Source: Gnetum montanum
Taxonomy: Eukaryota > Streptophyta > Gnetopsida > Gnetales > Gnetaceae
Length of the DNA stretch: 64,000 nt
Direction of reading: 5' to 3'
Assembly (NCBI GenBank): GCA_015680685.1
Contig: MNCI01011128.1
Location: 1,126,292-1,190,291 of the forward strand
Part shown: positions 11,968 through 23,690 of the stretch, piece by piece
Numbering within the stretch: the stretch's first letter is position 1
How the letters are laid out: each line of letters begins with the position of its first letter
Notes under the pieces: model-generated
Told to the model about the DNA's origin: nothing
The model's database searches: none
What the model saw: only the letters and a program-made list of their open reading frames with translations
Position numbers and translations under genes: made by a program

Positions 11968-14900
11968 TGTAGATGTTGGGCCCTTTTATTTTATGAAATA
12001 TCCCAGAAAACCCGAGTCCAGAATACCCAGTTTCTTCCTTCCCACTGGTGCTTTCAGTGCTTCACTCTGCGATAAACATTGTCATTGATGAATAATATTC
12101 TATAAAGCAGATGTATTTTGTATTTAGGAGATAAACAACACAGCATTACGTAGATGGAACCAGGGAAGCAGGATCCATAATTTGAAGAAGACCATAAAAA
12201 GTTTGATTCTTATGTATATGCTGATTTATCATGCCTCAGCGGTAAATTGTTAGTTAAGCTCAGAAATAGCATAATCTTAAATTGAATTTGAACAAAATAC
12301 GCAGAGCATAGGTGTACAGCAGAGTTCCAAACAGTAGTAAACTATAGCTACTATAGCTAATTTTAAAGCCATGTTCACGTGGCAAGGTATGTCCCTCTTT
12401 AGGGCCTGTTAGAATTAATCTTGACTATAATTTCATAGCCACAAATTTTATTTTTGGAAGCCCAAATTTGTTCGTATTTGCTGTCATTTCTTTTGTCTCT
12501 TTGGGATGGCTGTCATAGCTATGGCAATAGCCCTAGTTAATCGCCCAGCTCTTTTCCATCAGTGAAATTATCTGAGCTGTACAAACATGTGAAGAGAAGA
12601 TGGCATGAAAAACATTTTTTAAAGTTTTTATTTTAATTTTTTGGAAGCTGCTTAATTTGACCATGATCATTATCTTGGTGCTTTATCCCACAAATCTAGC
12701 AGACTGTCTACTTTGACCATGAAAAATAGAAATAAACAAAACAAAATAAAAAATAGCTTGCTTTTCCAATCCATGCTTAGATAGAACATAATTCTTATCT
12801 ATTTCTTTCTTTTTTCTCTCTCTCTTCAAATAAAACAAGATTCATTTAAATAAATGCAGGTACATCTCAAAGGTAAGGCACTCAAATTGAACATATGACT
12901 TATACAAGCAAGTCAACTTCCTAATCAAGTAGGAAGCATCTGCAAAAGGATGTGCAGCCTACTGTACCACGTAAACACACCGCAGCATTGTTCCATTGAG
13001 AAATTGAAGATTTTTAATTTTGAAAAATCACATATAAGGCTGCATGTATCAAACTGTGCTTGAAGATTGTCCTTGCACTGAATGCTTTCTGTCCGTCTAT
13101 AAGAACTAAAAATCAAATGGATTTTATCTCCAGTACTTTTGAAAATTGGTTTCTATAGCTCCTACAAGGAAAATTCAACATCAACATCAATTTTGGATCA
13201 GCAAATGTACTAAACATTGGGATTTACCGTATTCTAGAAAGCTTTTAAGTTACTCTTATTTGAGATTTAGAAATAAGTTTCATATCTTATCCTAGAGTCT
13301 CTACTTAACTTAAGCAGATTGTCCCCAGGTATTGCACACAAGGAATCTTTCTAGAAAATAAATGAAGTTATCTGGATTCGAGTTTTACACTTTTTACCTA
13401 TCTTTAGATAAAATGAAATTGAGGTGTGCATTTACCTCAGAGAACATTATAGAACGTCCAAGTTCAGAATTTTCACCCACCAAAATACTTCGCCAATTTC
13501 TGCACACATTCCTGACGCTGATGCGAGAAAGAAATAAATTTTCGGAAGACGACCATATAGACTTTCAGCCGAAGCTGGTTAGCTGTGTATTTTGTATGTA
13601 ATTGGGCTTGATGTCACAGCAGGATAAAGTTTATTTTTTTAAGTTATGCGTAATTTTGTCAAAAACGATATTAACAAGCCAGTGTTAAATTGTTCTGGTG
13701 ATATAATAGAACAAAGTAGGGTAGGAACTCAATTGTTTGCCTCTTAAGACTATTTTGCTTTTGCTCTTGTAATACTCATTTATAGGGAGTAAGAGCTAGC
13801 ACTTAAAGCCCCCTAAAAAGAAAGCTAGTTGAAAGAATAAAATGCCCATGTGGTTTTCTTTCTACAACAATTAAACTAACATTAACCTATAAAATTAAAA
13901 TAAAATCAGCAACACTTAGATCTAACTCTAAAACAGGTCAATCAATATTAATTTTAAAAATTAAGAGATAATTTTGTTAAAAAATAGTCATAGTAAAATA
14001 TTTGTGCAAAATTTATCATATTAGAAAAATCAAACTTCTTATTATTCAACCTAAAAAAAATATTTAATCAAGATCATTTTACACATTTGTGAACCAAAAA
14101 AATGCCCACAAAAGCAGATAAATTAATAATCTCATATTTGTTCAATCACATAATAATATTTTATAATTTTTAGCAACACACAAAACAAGATCATCTAAAT
14201 TTAACTTTTGTAACCATTTTACCATTAATTATTTAATCAGAAAATTCATATGTTCAACAGTAGAGAATAGATAGATCACAACGATAAATTAACATCCTAG
14301 GTTTCCTCCCACTCCATCAACTTATAGAAAGATATTAAAATCAAACTAAGGTATAGGAAAAAAAGTATAATTTAAGATTCAAATTCAAGATTTATGCATT
14401 CAAAGGTGGAGGGTTCATCAACCAAATTCCAACCAAAATCCAACAATTCAACAATTTTAAAACATTGACAATTATCCATGGGCCCAAGGATACTCTCATT
14501 TTCTGCCAATGGTACCAATCCTCATATCAAGGATCCTTGGCCCCTGTTGGCAATCTTTTGCCAAAAATGCCTTAAATCGTTATGGGTGTTTCTGAATTGT
14601 TACAGAAACAACTCTCATCCAAGTCATTTAAGTGTAATTTAAGTGTAAGAGTGTAGATGACAAGTGGAGAGATCCAATAATAATAATAAATGTTTCAACA
14701 ATCTAAGCTTACAACAATTTTGATAATTTTATACAAGCATTGTGAATGTGGTTAGGCAAGCAAGAAGAGAGAAGTTTGAGAAAATTAGCCCTTATAACAG
14801 AGATAGATCATTTTACCTCCTTGCATAGATATCTTGCATACTAGGAGAAATTACTAGAATATTGGATAGCTATTCATCACTTTTTTTCTTTCTCCTTGCT

Positions 14901-16685
14901 ATCTCCTTTAGCAGCCACTTTTATCCCTTCTTAGCCATAGTCTTCTATCTCTTTTCTTTTCTTTTTTAATTCTTTTTTTTTTTGTCCTACTCTGCTACTT
15001 TTGCCTTGTTTGTGGTTTTTTTTTCCTCTCCTCCTCTCCCTATTTGTAGGTGAAACAAGGGATAATAGATGATTTCTTGTAACTGACTTCTTGAGAACTA
15101 TTTGTTTTCTTTTCTTTCTTTTAAAGTTCTCTTTTTTTTTCAATAATGAGTCATGAGTTCAATTCTCTTCATGATCATTATAAAAAAAATCAATAAAATA
15201 TATATATATTCACAAGTTGCAGGTTTAATTTCTAAATCAACAATTTTTTATATTTCAGAATTTAGATTTTGCTAGATCTTAGGTTCAATTCCTCTTGATA
15301 ATTACAGAACATTCCAACATAATCTTTATCTACTTATTACTTAGAATTGTCATAAGATGCAAGGAGAGTTTTCAAAATAGATTCATGATAAGGGCAGTTC
15401 AAAATACATAATCAAATAAGGCACCTTCTTTTTCAGGTCATTAGCGATGTGAACTTTTCCATTATCTTACAAGGCTTGAAAGACCATCACATAACCTTTC
15501 TACAACCATGGAGAGGGTACTTATACTCTACTATTTTAAACTAAAAAGAGCAATGCATCACATTTAGATACAATTGAAAAAGTAAAATATAAAGCTATAG
15601 TATTCGCACACAATATCCCTAATTCATAGGTCAAGTTCCTCAATACGAGCATTCTTCTACATTCCCAAGATGTATTTTAAATCATATTTCTTATGCATAA
15701 AGTGTTTACATATTTAATCATAATACATATAAAAATTTGGTCAACAAATTTATTACTATTTCAATTAGCCATTTCCACCACAATCCAAACAAAGCACACA
15801 CAACTTGTCAACAAAACATGCACACAAACACATAGAAAGACTATTGCAATCATAATGCAAAAACTCAAGGAGAAGTGATTCACTACCACTCTACTTCGAA
15901 GTTTTGCTCTTGCTTCTACTCCATCTCCATCTTCCTCACCATGGAAAATTTTTCTCTTACTTTGATTCAACCCTCCCTTTCACCAAATCTTGCTAAACTA
16001 ACTCTACAGGATTTTCTCCTACTACAACTCTACTTGTGCAGCAAAATTTTGCCCTCGCTATCAACTCGTTTTTGTTGGAAATCTTGGTCTTTCTCTCAAT
16101 CATTTTTATTTTCTGCAAATCTTGCTCTATTCGAGGCATGGAGCTTTACTTTGCTTCAATTTTTATTTTGCTCTTTGTCTGCTCATTGAAACTTAAAAAA
16201 AAAACACATTGAACACGCACGTAAACAACAATATCTAAATGTTTCTTTATTAAATTCATTATATGCTTGATGGGATTTGAAACTAAAACTATTATTTTAT
16301 TGCTTTCGCGTAAACTTTAACATTAAGGGCACTATAAATATAAGTTTAGAACTCTACATAGTCTTGTTATACCTTTATCTTTCTATAAAAGCATTATTGA
16401 TTTGAGTTGGAATTCTATGAAATTTTTATGTGACAAGGAAATAAGGATTGTATGTGCACTTCAAATTTAAATGACAATCCTCAAAAGAGTTTCTCTCAAA
16501 ATCTATAGGTTAAAGTAATAAATTTCAAAAGAAAAAAGTATATTTATTAGGAGGAAACTTCTATGTTAATGAACATGTTAGAGCAACAATTATATATTAT
16601 GAGAGGATTCATTAAAGATGGTCCTAAAAAAGAAATTAGATGAAGTTTTGATTTTGCATAAGCTTTTCACCGATAATAGCAAATA
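11968..16685. other. intergenic, 5' side of copy A, no gene seen
   Basis: About 4.7 kb, very AT-rich. It contains pyrimidine and A runs (14880-15020) and several short frames without recognisable protein content. B-box-like words (GAGTTCAATTCTC near 15150, GGTTCAATTCCTC near 15290) hint at decayed SINEs, but no A box is convincing. A promoter for copy A should lie at the start of this stretch; I cannot place it. Confidence 0.55.
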
Positions 16686-17093
16686 CTTATTGATAAAGTC
16701 AAATTTGGTGGACTACGATATCATATATATGATATATCAGATATATGATATCGTAGCACTAGCTATGTCATTGTTTATGCGATATTACAAGATGTATGCC
16801 AACCTATAAATATAGCACTTAGGCACACAGATTCGCAATAGTTTTCATTCTATAGTGGCAGAACTCTTTCAGTTTGTTCTCGTGAATTTAGTTTAAGCAC
16901 TTAAAAGTGTGAATGTCCACAGTGTAGTGTGATGTGGTGTACAGAGTCTTTATTCAAGCATCTTGTACTTAGGTGCAAGTGTGATCAACAATAAAGATTA
17001 AGCTATTTCATACTATTACAACATTCTCCTAGTTTAGTATTTTACTTAAAATAATATTTACTATTTTCTTAGTTAATGTTTACTATTCCATGT

Positions 17094-17932
17094 TGATGGG
17101 ATGCAATATCGCATGGGCCACAATATCACGTATGCGATATCACGTCCGCCGCAATATCGCATCCCCCGCGATATCGCAATCCATCACCAAATCTATAAAT
17201 AAGAGGCAGCTCTCCCTTGTTTCTCATCCTAGGCTTAGACCGTAGTGAAACTCTGGCAGTTTGATCCCTCCAGAGATAGAATATTTTCCATGTGCCCGCA
17301 GTAGGAGCTCCAAAGTGAACGAATCTTTATTCAAGCAAATATTGTACTTGAACACATGTTTGTGTATAAAAATAAAGACAAACTTCTTGGATAAACCTTG
17401 CAGTGCATGGAATAGGCTAAATAAGATTTTATTTACTGTTATTTACTGTTTATCATTTAATTGCTTTATTGGTTATTAAATCTCTCTCAACCCTTCTCTC
17501 CTAGTTAAGTGCCTCAATACGACCGCTTTGAGCACGTGCGTTATGCTTGGTGATCCCAGCAACGACTAGCATTTGGTAATCAAGGTTACATTGGTTAAGG
17601 GTGTGAACAGTAAGTGTGAACGGTAAGTGGGAACGAATGCTAACACTAGGTTAATTTAGCCTTAGTTAGTTAGTTAAAGTTAGTAATTAGTCTCTTCACC
17701 CTTCACCTTATTAGCATAGGAGATAAAACCGAAAAGACATAAAAATCATATACCTCAGACTTACTTAACCATACAACCGTGAAAAATACAAGTAAGTATG
17801 GGAAGACAACGAATAATTAACCTTAAGTGTTCCATGAGGTGTGTACGCACTTTGTCTGCAGAGTTCAACCGGATCGCGCGTGCTACACTCGTATTTGTAT
17901 GGTTGAGTGTAGGGGTACCTTGTCACTCATCA
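17094..17932 (+). mobile_element. solo LTR, family F1 (839 bp, TSD CATGT)
   Basis: It starts TGATGGGATGC and ends CACTCATCA, flanked by CATGT at 17089-17093 and 17933-17937. It sits in the 5' LTR of E2, and the flanks rejoin to match the uninterrupted 3' LTR. GATATCGC-type palindromes lie at 17105-17180 and TATAAATA at 17194-17201. It has no minisatellite units. A solo LTR with an intact target duplication implies LTR-LTR recombination that removed the internal part. Confidence 0.95.
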
Positions 17933-18104
17933 CATGTACTTTACAATTACTATTGTTAAGTGAAATGAGTACAACTAATCTCAAGTACTTAAGTGTAATT
18001 GCTTGGTAACCCAGTAGTGCACTAGTCCTTTAATAAGTGAATCTAGCGTTAAGGTCAATCGTTGGCTTCCCAATTACACTTGTGACATTTGTTGGTATGG
18101 TTAA

Positions 18105-18848
18105 TGATGAGACGCGATATGCACTGAGCCGCGATATCGCATCCCCCACGATATCGCATCCCTCGCGATATCGCGTCATCCCCTGCGATATCGCGTACGC
18201 GATATCGCAGTCCGCCACCATATCTATAAATAAGAGGCAGCACTCCCTTCATTTCCCAATCCTGGCTAGAAGTAGCGAAGCTCTGGCAGTTTGAACACTC
18301 CAGAGTTAGATTAATTTCCCATGTGCCCGCAGTAGGAGTCCTAGAGTGAACGGCTCTTTATTCGAGCAACTTTGTAACCTGAACACAAGTTGTGTACAGC
18401 AATAAAGATGAACTTAATTGGATAAACCTTGCAGTACATGGTTTTATTTTATTGTTTTTTATTGCTTTCCTAGTGCACATGAGTACGACTTGATTACAAG
18501 CATCTACGGATGTGTACGGCTAATCAAGAAATCAGCTGCTCGTCGCAACGCGTGAGTACGACTTGACTACGAGCATTGNGACTTAGGACATTAGTTAGAG
18601 TTAGTTAGTTTCTCAACCCTTTCCCTCATAGCTTAGGAGATAAACTGAAAAATACCAAAAAAATCATATACCTCAGACTTGCTTAACCATACACCGTGAC
18701 ACATACAAGCAAGCCTGGGAAGACAACGAACGATTAACCCCAAGTGTTTCTTGTGGCGTTAAGGCATTTAGTTTGTGGAGTTCGACCGAATTGCACGTAC
18801 ACGCTCGTATTCGTATGGTTGAGTGTAGGGGTACCTCGCCACTCATCA
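18105..18848 (+). mobile_element. solo LTR, family F1 (744 bp, TSD GTTAA)
   Basis: It starts TGATGAGACGCG and ends CGCCACTCATCA, flanked by GTTAA at 18100-18104 and 18849-18853, inside the F3 LTR. About five GATATCGC words lie between 18130 and 18215. TATAAATA lies at 18225-18232 and AATAAA at 18401-18406, a plausible polyadenylation signal. An N at 18579 falls inside a shortened minisatellite. It is the innermost layer at this point of the nest. Confidence 0.95.
18115..18232 (+). promoter_or_regulatory. F1 U3 promoter block: GATATCGCG palindrome array and TATA box
   Basis: Five or so palindromic words of the CGCGATATCGCG type, spaced roughly 15-25 bp apart, end about 15 bp before TATAAATA (18225-18232). 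The same arrangement is seen in every F1 copy, with different numbers of words. The position argues for an upstream activating role, as binding sites or through local DNA structure; that role is inference. Confidence 0.6.
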
Positions 18849-19749
18849 GTTAAGGGTAATTGAAGCATCTATTTTTTATCATTTTTATGTTTTATAATTG
18901 GATGCTTGAAATGTAGATAAAAGGAATTTGATTAATTAATCTAAATTAACTAATCATTTAACTAATCCTAACATAAGTATATGTTCCTACTTTTCGTACA
19001 TGTCCTGAACACACATATCCACTACTGGGCGACCAAACACTATGCTACTAGGCAAACCAAATAATAACACTGTTGGGATTACCAAGTAAATACTTGCTAC
19101 GTTTGAAGCAGTCGTACTTATGTGTGTAATCTATTTTTCTTAATTGCTTCATTAACATAATAACTAGAAAATAATTAATAACTAATTGAAAACATTTAAT
19201 AAATAACTAAAGAAATTAAATGCATAAATAAAATAGCTAATCTATCCAAAGTGCTGAAAGGTTTATCAGAAAGTTTATCTTTATTGCTGCACACACTGTT
19301 GTGCTTAGGTAAAAAAATGCTCAAATAAAGATTTGTACACTCAATGACTTCTACTGCGGACACTCAAAGGAAAATTTCTAGCTTTCAAATGGAAAAAAAA
19401 TGCAAGAGCTCCGCTACAACTACAATCTCTACTTTTTATAAATGCGGTTGTACATGTGTATTCATAGCTAACTATAGACACTACGTCGATGAGGCCATGT
19501 CGACACATGATATGATGCATCAACTAGGCCTCATCAAAAAGGCCCAGACAATGAGGTTGCGTCAACAAGGCCTCATCAACGCAGCCGATAGAACGTGACT
19601 CATCAACACTCATCACCTTAGGATAGACTAGATTCATTTATTATTATAGTCAAACTTAAAGTAAGAAATTACTTTTACTTCACCATGTATGCTAGTAGCC
19701 AAATGGCCAAACAACATCAACATATCATATACCTTACTATGAACTAAAC

Positions 19750-20575
19750 TTATGAGCAACAAGGTACCCCTATGCCCAACTATATGAATCACTAAGGCAT
19801 TTACGTGCAATCTGGTCGAATTCCATGGACCTATAGTTCTCTAGTACACTAGCTCTTCTAGAAAGTAAAACGACTGTTGAGAACATTCGTTGTCTTCTCA
19901 ACTACACTTGTGAGGCTCAAGGGTATGGTTTAAGTGTAATTGAGGTACATAATTTTTTATCTTTTATGTTTTATAATTTTGATCACCTACAACAAGAATG
20001 AAAGGTAAAGTAATTAAAGATCTAATTCATCTACTACCTAGCTAGCCTAACATAAGTAACCACCCCACTTTCCTGAACACATATAATGCTGTTGGGCTAC
20101 CAAACATTAAGCGTTGCTAGGTTACTAAGTACTATATGTATGCTCGAAGTGGTCATGCTTGTGTTCATTAACAACGGGAATTTAATTGCTTAATTGAATT
20201 GCAGTAAAGTAAAGTGCATGAAAGTAAAATGCATTAAAAAAACATTAATCTATTATCAGTGTTACAAGAATTTTCAAAAGAGTTTATTTTTATTCCCGTC
20301 ACACTACTACACTTAGGTACATCAATGTTCAAACAAAGAACAGTACACATAGACTCCTTCTACGGGCACTCATAAAATATTCTAACTCTAGAGAAAATAA
20401 ACTACAAGAGCTTCACTACTTTGACTAAAAACTGAAAATTAACTACCAAATCAGGAGCCTAGGTGCTATATTTATAGGCCAATGTATACCCCCCAACGTC
20501 GAATACCCGACATCACATCAAGACCTCGACATCGAATACCTAACGTCAAAACATACGAACAAATGCACTTCATCA
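19750..20575 (-). repeat. 3' LTR of E4 (826 bp)
   Basis: It aligns along its length with 30028-30837. On the plus strand it starts TTATGAGC, where the other LTR has TGATGAGC, and ends TTCATCA. The U3 end (20490-20560) holds spaced inverted words of the GACGTCGAATACC / CGACATCGAATACC kind. This is the family's own version of the U3 palindrome block, next to CTATATTTATAGG. Confidence 0.9.
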
Positions 20576-20590
20576 TACCCCTGCAACTAA
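20576..20590 (-). other. polypurine tract of E4
   Basis: On the minus strand TTGCAGGGGTA runs directly into the 3' LTR. E2 has a matching TCATGAGGGTA before its 3' LTR, which supports both boundaries and the relatedness of the two elements. Confidence 0.65.
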
Positions 20591-20922
20591 ATGAAAACTC
20601 ATCCTCAAGTGAAGAAAAGGAGGAACAAGTTCTTTACAAAATATTGGGTAGGTATGGGATTATTAACTGACATACAAATTGACTCAAATGGAACAGACAG
20701 ACTCTGAGTGTCCAAGTGTATAGCATTACAACTTTTTACAAAATTGGATGTCCATGATAAGAGAAGGGAGCACCCTAGATAACACTGACATCCAACACCT
20801 CTTAGTAGTAGAAGAGTAAGAGAGAAGATCCAACGATCATGAACAGTCCTCGTTGTGTGGTGCTACCGCATCATCCTTGGTGAAGATAGTCTTACTTCTA
20901 GTCCATGCTTTCCACTGCAATC

Positions 20923-21238
20923 ATAATTGATGAGACATGAAATTGCTCATATTGCTGGCAGTCGCATTAAGGCACCCACATTATATCATGGGTCGCGATA
21001 TCGCGTATGCGATATATCATGGGCCGCGATATCGTGTATGTGATATATCATGGGCTGCGATATCGTGTATGCGATATATCATAATTGATGAGACATGAAA
21101 TTGCTCATATTGCTGGCAGTCGCATTAAGGCACCCACATTATATCATGGGTCGCGATATCGCGTATGCGATATATCATGGGCCGCGATATCGTGTATGCG
21201 ATATATCATGGGCCGCAATATCTCATCTGCCCGCGATA
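20923..21238. repeat. 158-bp tandem duplication spanning a target-site/LTR junction
   Basis: ATAATTGATGAGACATGAAA occurs at 20923 and at 21081, and the units stay nearly identical up to GATATATCATGGGC. Both units include the ATAAT target copy, so the duplication happened after integration. Confidence 0.9.
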
Positions 21239-22072
21239 TCGCGTACGCGATATCATAGTCAGCCGCAATTTCTATAAATAAGAGGCCGCTCTCCCTCATT
21301 TCACATCACAGTTTTAGAGTAGTGAAGATCTGGCAGTTTAATCCTGCTAGAGTTAGATTTTTTTCCCGTGTCTGCCCGCAGTGTCGTGAATGTAATTGTA
21401 CGGTGTCTTTATTCGAGTGTGTCGTACTTGGACACGCACATGACCGGCAATCAAGATTGAGATTACTTCATCATTGCAGCATTCATTTTGTTATTTATTT
21501 ATGTATTATTTATTTAATGTTATTTACTATTTTCTCTCTCTCACCCTTAAACTCCTAGAAGCGGAATGAGTACGACTTGGTTACGAGCATTTAAGTGTGA
21601 CTACTTGGTAGCCCAGTGGCGTAGCTAGCATCTGCGCTTGGTAATCCCAATGGCGTATTTGGGATCTGCGCTTGGTAATCCCAGTGGTGTACCTAGGACC
21701 TACGCTTGGTAGTCCCAGTGGTAGTCATGCACGAGGTCCAAGATGTGTACGGTTGATCAAGGAATCGATTGCTCGTCGCACTTAGGCTAGATTAGATTTT
21801 CTTACCCCTTTCCCTCTTAGCTTAGTTTAGTTAATATTATTTTCCATTGTCTCAGGAGTAGCATAGAATTAGGAACACATCATACACCTAACTCTAGACT
21901 AAACCATACATGACATATGATAAATACTACTCCAGGTGGGAAGACAGCGAACTGCGACCTAAGGATAACTATCTAGGTGCCACAACTAGTCCGTCTGCGG
22001 AGTTCGACCGGATTGCGGGTGAAAACGCTCGTATTCGTATGGTTGAATGTAGGGGTACCTCGCTGCTCATCA
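20928..22072 (+). mobile_element. solo LTR, family F1 (1145 bp, TSD ATAAT), internally duplicated
   Basis: It starts TGATGAGACATG and ends CGCTGCTCATCA, with ATAAT at 20923-20927 and 22073-22077, inside E4. A 158-bp segment is tandemly duplicated: the LTR start recurs at 21086, again preceded by ATAAT. The palindrome array is therefore doubled. TATAAATA lies near 21274 and AAGAGG follows. At 21590-21720 a unit built on CTTGGTAATCCCAGTGG repeats about four times, which helps make this the longest F1 copy. Confidence 0.94.
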
Positions 22073-22077
22073 ATAAT

Positions 22078-23690
22078 AGAATCATGAATTAGTATGCAAT
22101 GTGTAACACATAGCTATTAAATGCCTTGTCTCGTCAGTGGTTACACTCAACTAGGTTGTGATTATGATAGATTGATTCCTTTGGTAGTGTTAGCGGGAAG
22201 GTTGACAAATAGGAGATAAGCAGTCCATTAAATTTGAAAAGGTTTAACACAAGGATATATTTGAAGAGAGTGTAAAAATTCACAACAATAAAAATTAAAA
22301 AATGAAAGTTCACTAAAAAATGTTATGAAGATGTGCACAATTGGATGTCATTGATGGGATAAACAAAAAGAATTTGATTCTAAGAGTGTCTAAAGATAAA
22401 GAACTTAACTAACCCAACCAAAAGATATGCACGTGGATCCTCCCCAAAGCAAGCACAGGCCTTTTATGCCCTTGCATAACTTCAAACCAAAGAGTCTATG
22501 GGCTTCGTGGATGATTAATGGTTACAGAAGGTTAAGTACAAAAACCTAAAAAAAACTAACTAAGAATTCTGACACATCAAATTAGGACATTGAACCAGAA
22601 CATAAAATCGGTAGTGAGGTGAGACATGGAAAGCATAGATGGATGAGAGAGAGAGTGGAATGAAGTTCCTAATTAAGGTCACATAAAGTCCCTTGTGGAT
22701 TTTGTGGTTAAATGACTTGATAGGATCCATCCTTAGTTTAGACCAAAACGAACCACATTCAGTGACTTCATATCATCATTCTAAGACCAATCCATCCCTT
22801 GAGACATAAGAGTGCTCCCATAGAACAACCACCATTCCTCATTAGAGAAGAAAAGAGAAGTAGGAAGTGAGAAAGGGCCTTAGTTAGAGGGGACTAGTCC
22901 CATAACCAGTGCTTATAGCCCAGTATTGTGTTTAATGGGTGTGCTTTGAATTCTCATCTTTTTTTCTATTCTTTTTTTTTTTCTGATGAGAACCACACCA
23001 TGTAAAAACGTATGTAACTTCCTTTTATTGGTTAACACAAAATGGTAAGAAATCCATGAAAACAAACATGCACCCAAGCAAACAGAAAGACACAAAGAAT
23101 ATTGAATCCCTTTAAAGCCACATCCTATTCAAACCTTTGAATCCTTTCTAATTCCGAAAACTACCAAAGTCACAAATTTATTAGAACTTTATTACATGTT
23201 TCCAGAACAAGAAAAATCATAGAGTTTGTGGATGGGTGGATATTATGGACTCACTACTTATTGCATGAAAAAGAAACCATGTCCTAATAATCTGTAATGA
23301 AATTCAAAGCTAGAAACCAAACACCAACAATCAAATAACAAAAATAGTACATACCACCATCAATCAATGCATTACTACTATACCTGGCATTTATTAACAA
23401 AAAGTTAGAAAATCACACTAGAATAAAATAAAAGAAATTATAAAAGAAAGTGTAAAATATTTAAGAAATAGCAAATGTACTAACAATGGTGTAAACAAAA
23501 ATTAGAAAAGAATAATAACATGAAAACAAGAAGATGTAAAATAAAGAATGTGTAAAACAAAAAGTTGTAAAACAAAAAATTAAAAAACCAAGGAGCCACT
23601 TATATGGTTAGCATGGGCAGCCATCTTTCCCACAACTAAGTTGAAAGGAGGAGATCCAAAATATGAAGTGTGGTTGTCCATCTGATGAGG
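22078..23690. other. E4 3' internal region, no recognised gene
   Basis: This lies between the integrase region of E4 and its 3' LTR side. It is A-rich, with many stops in all frames and no domain I can name. The corresponding place in E2 holds an extra ORF region, so it may be a decayed equivalent, but no residue pattern supports that. Confidence 0.5.

Larger units (their letters stand above)
18017..19605 (-). mobile_element. LTR of family F3, minus orientation, left end deleted
   Basis: The sequence aligns with the reverse complement of the intact F3 LTR at 46991-47912: TTCCCAATTACACTTGTGAC near 18067, and the U3 end with GTCGATGAGGCC-type inverted repeats near 19480-19600, finishing GTGACTCATCA at 19605. 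About 140 bp of its own end and about 120 bp of the surrounding E2 LTR are missing at the left junction, which shares GTGC (18017-18020). It is interrupted by the F1 solo LTR at 18105-18848. Confidence 0.85.

Noticed and set aside
15875-16189. 104-codon plus-strand frame rich in Phe, Leu and Ser
   Set aside because: Composition follows a pyrimidine-rich tract; no motif, no start context, no homology I recognise.
20980-21250. Repeated GATATCGCG words read as a CRISPR-like or satellite array
   Set aside because: Spacing is irregular, the words are palindromic and they sit at a fixed place inside LTRs with target duplications. This is a plant LTR promoter region, not a CRISPR array or free satellite.
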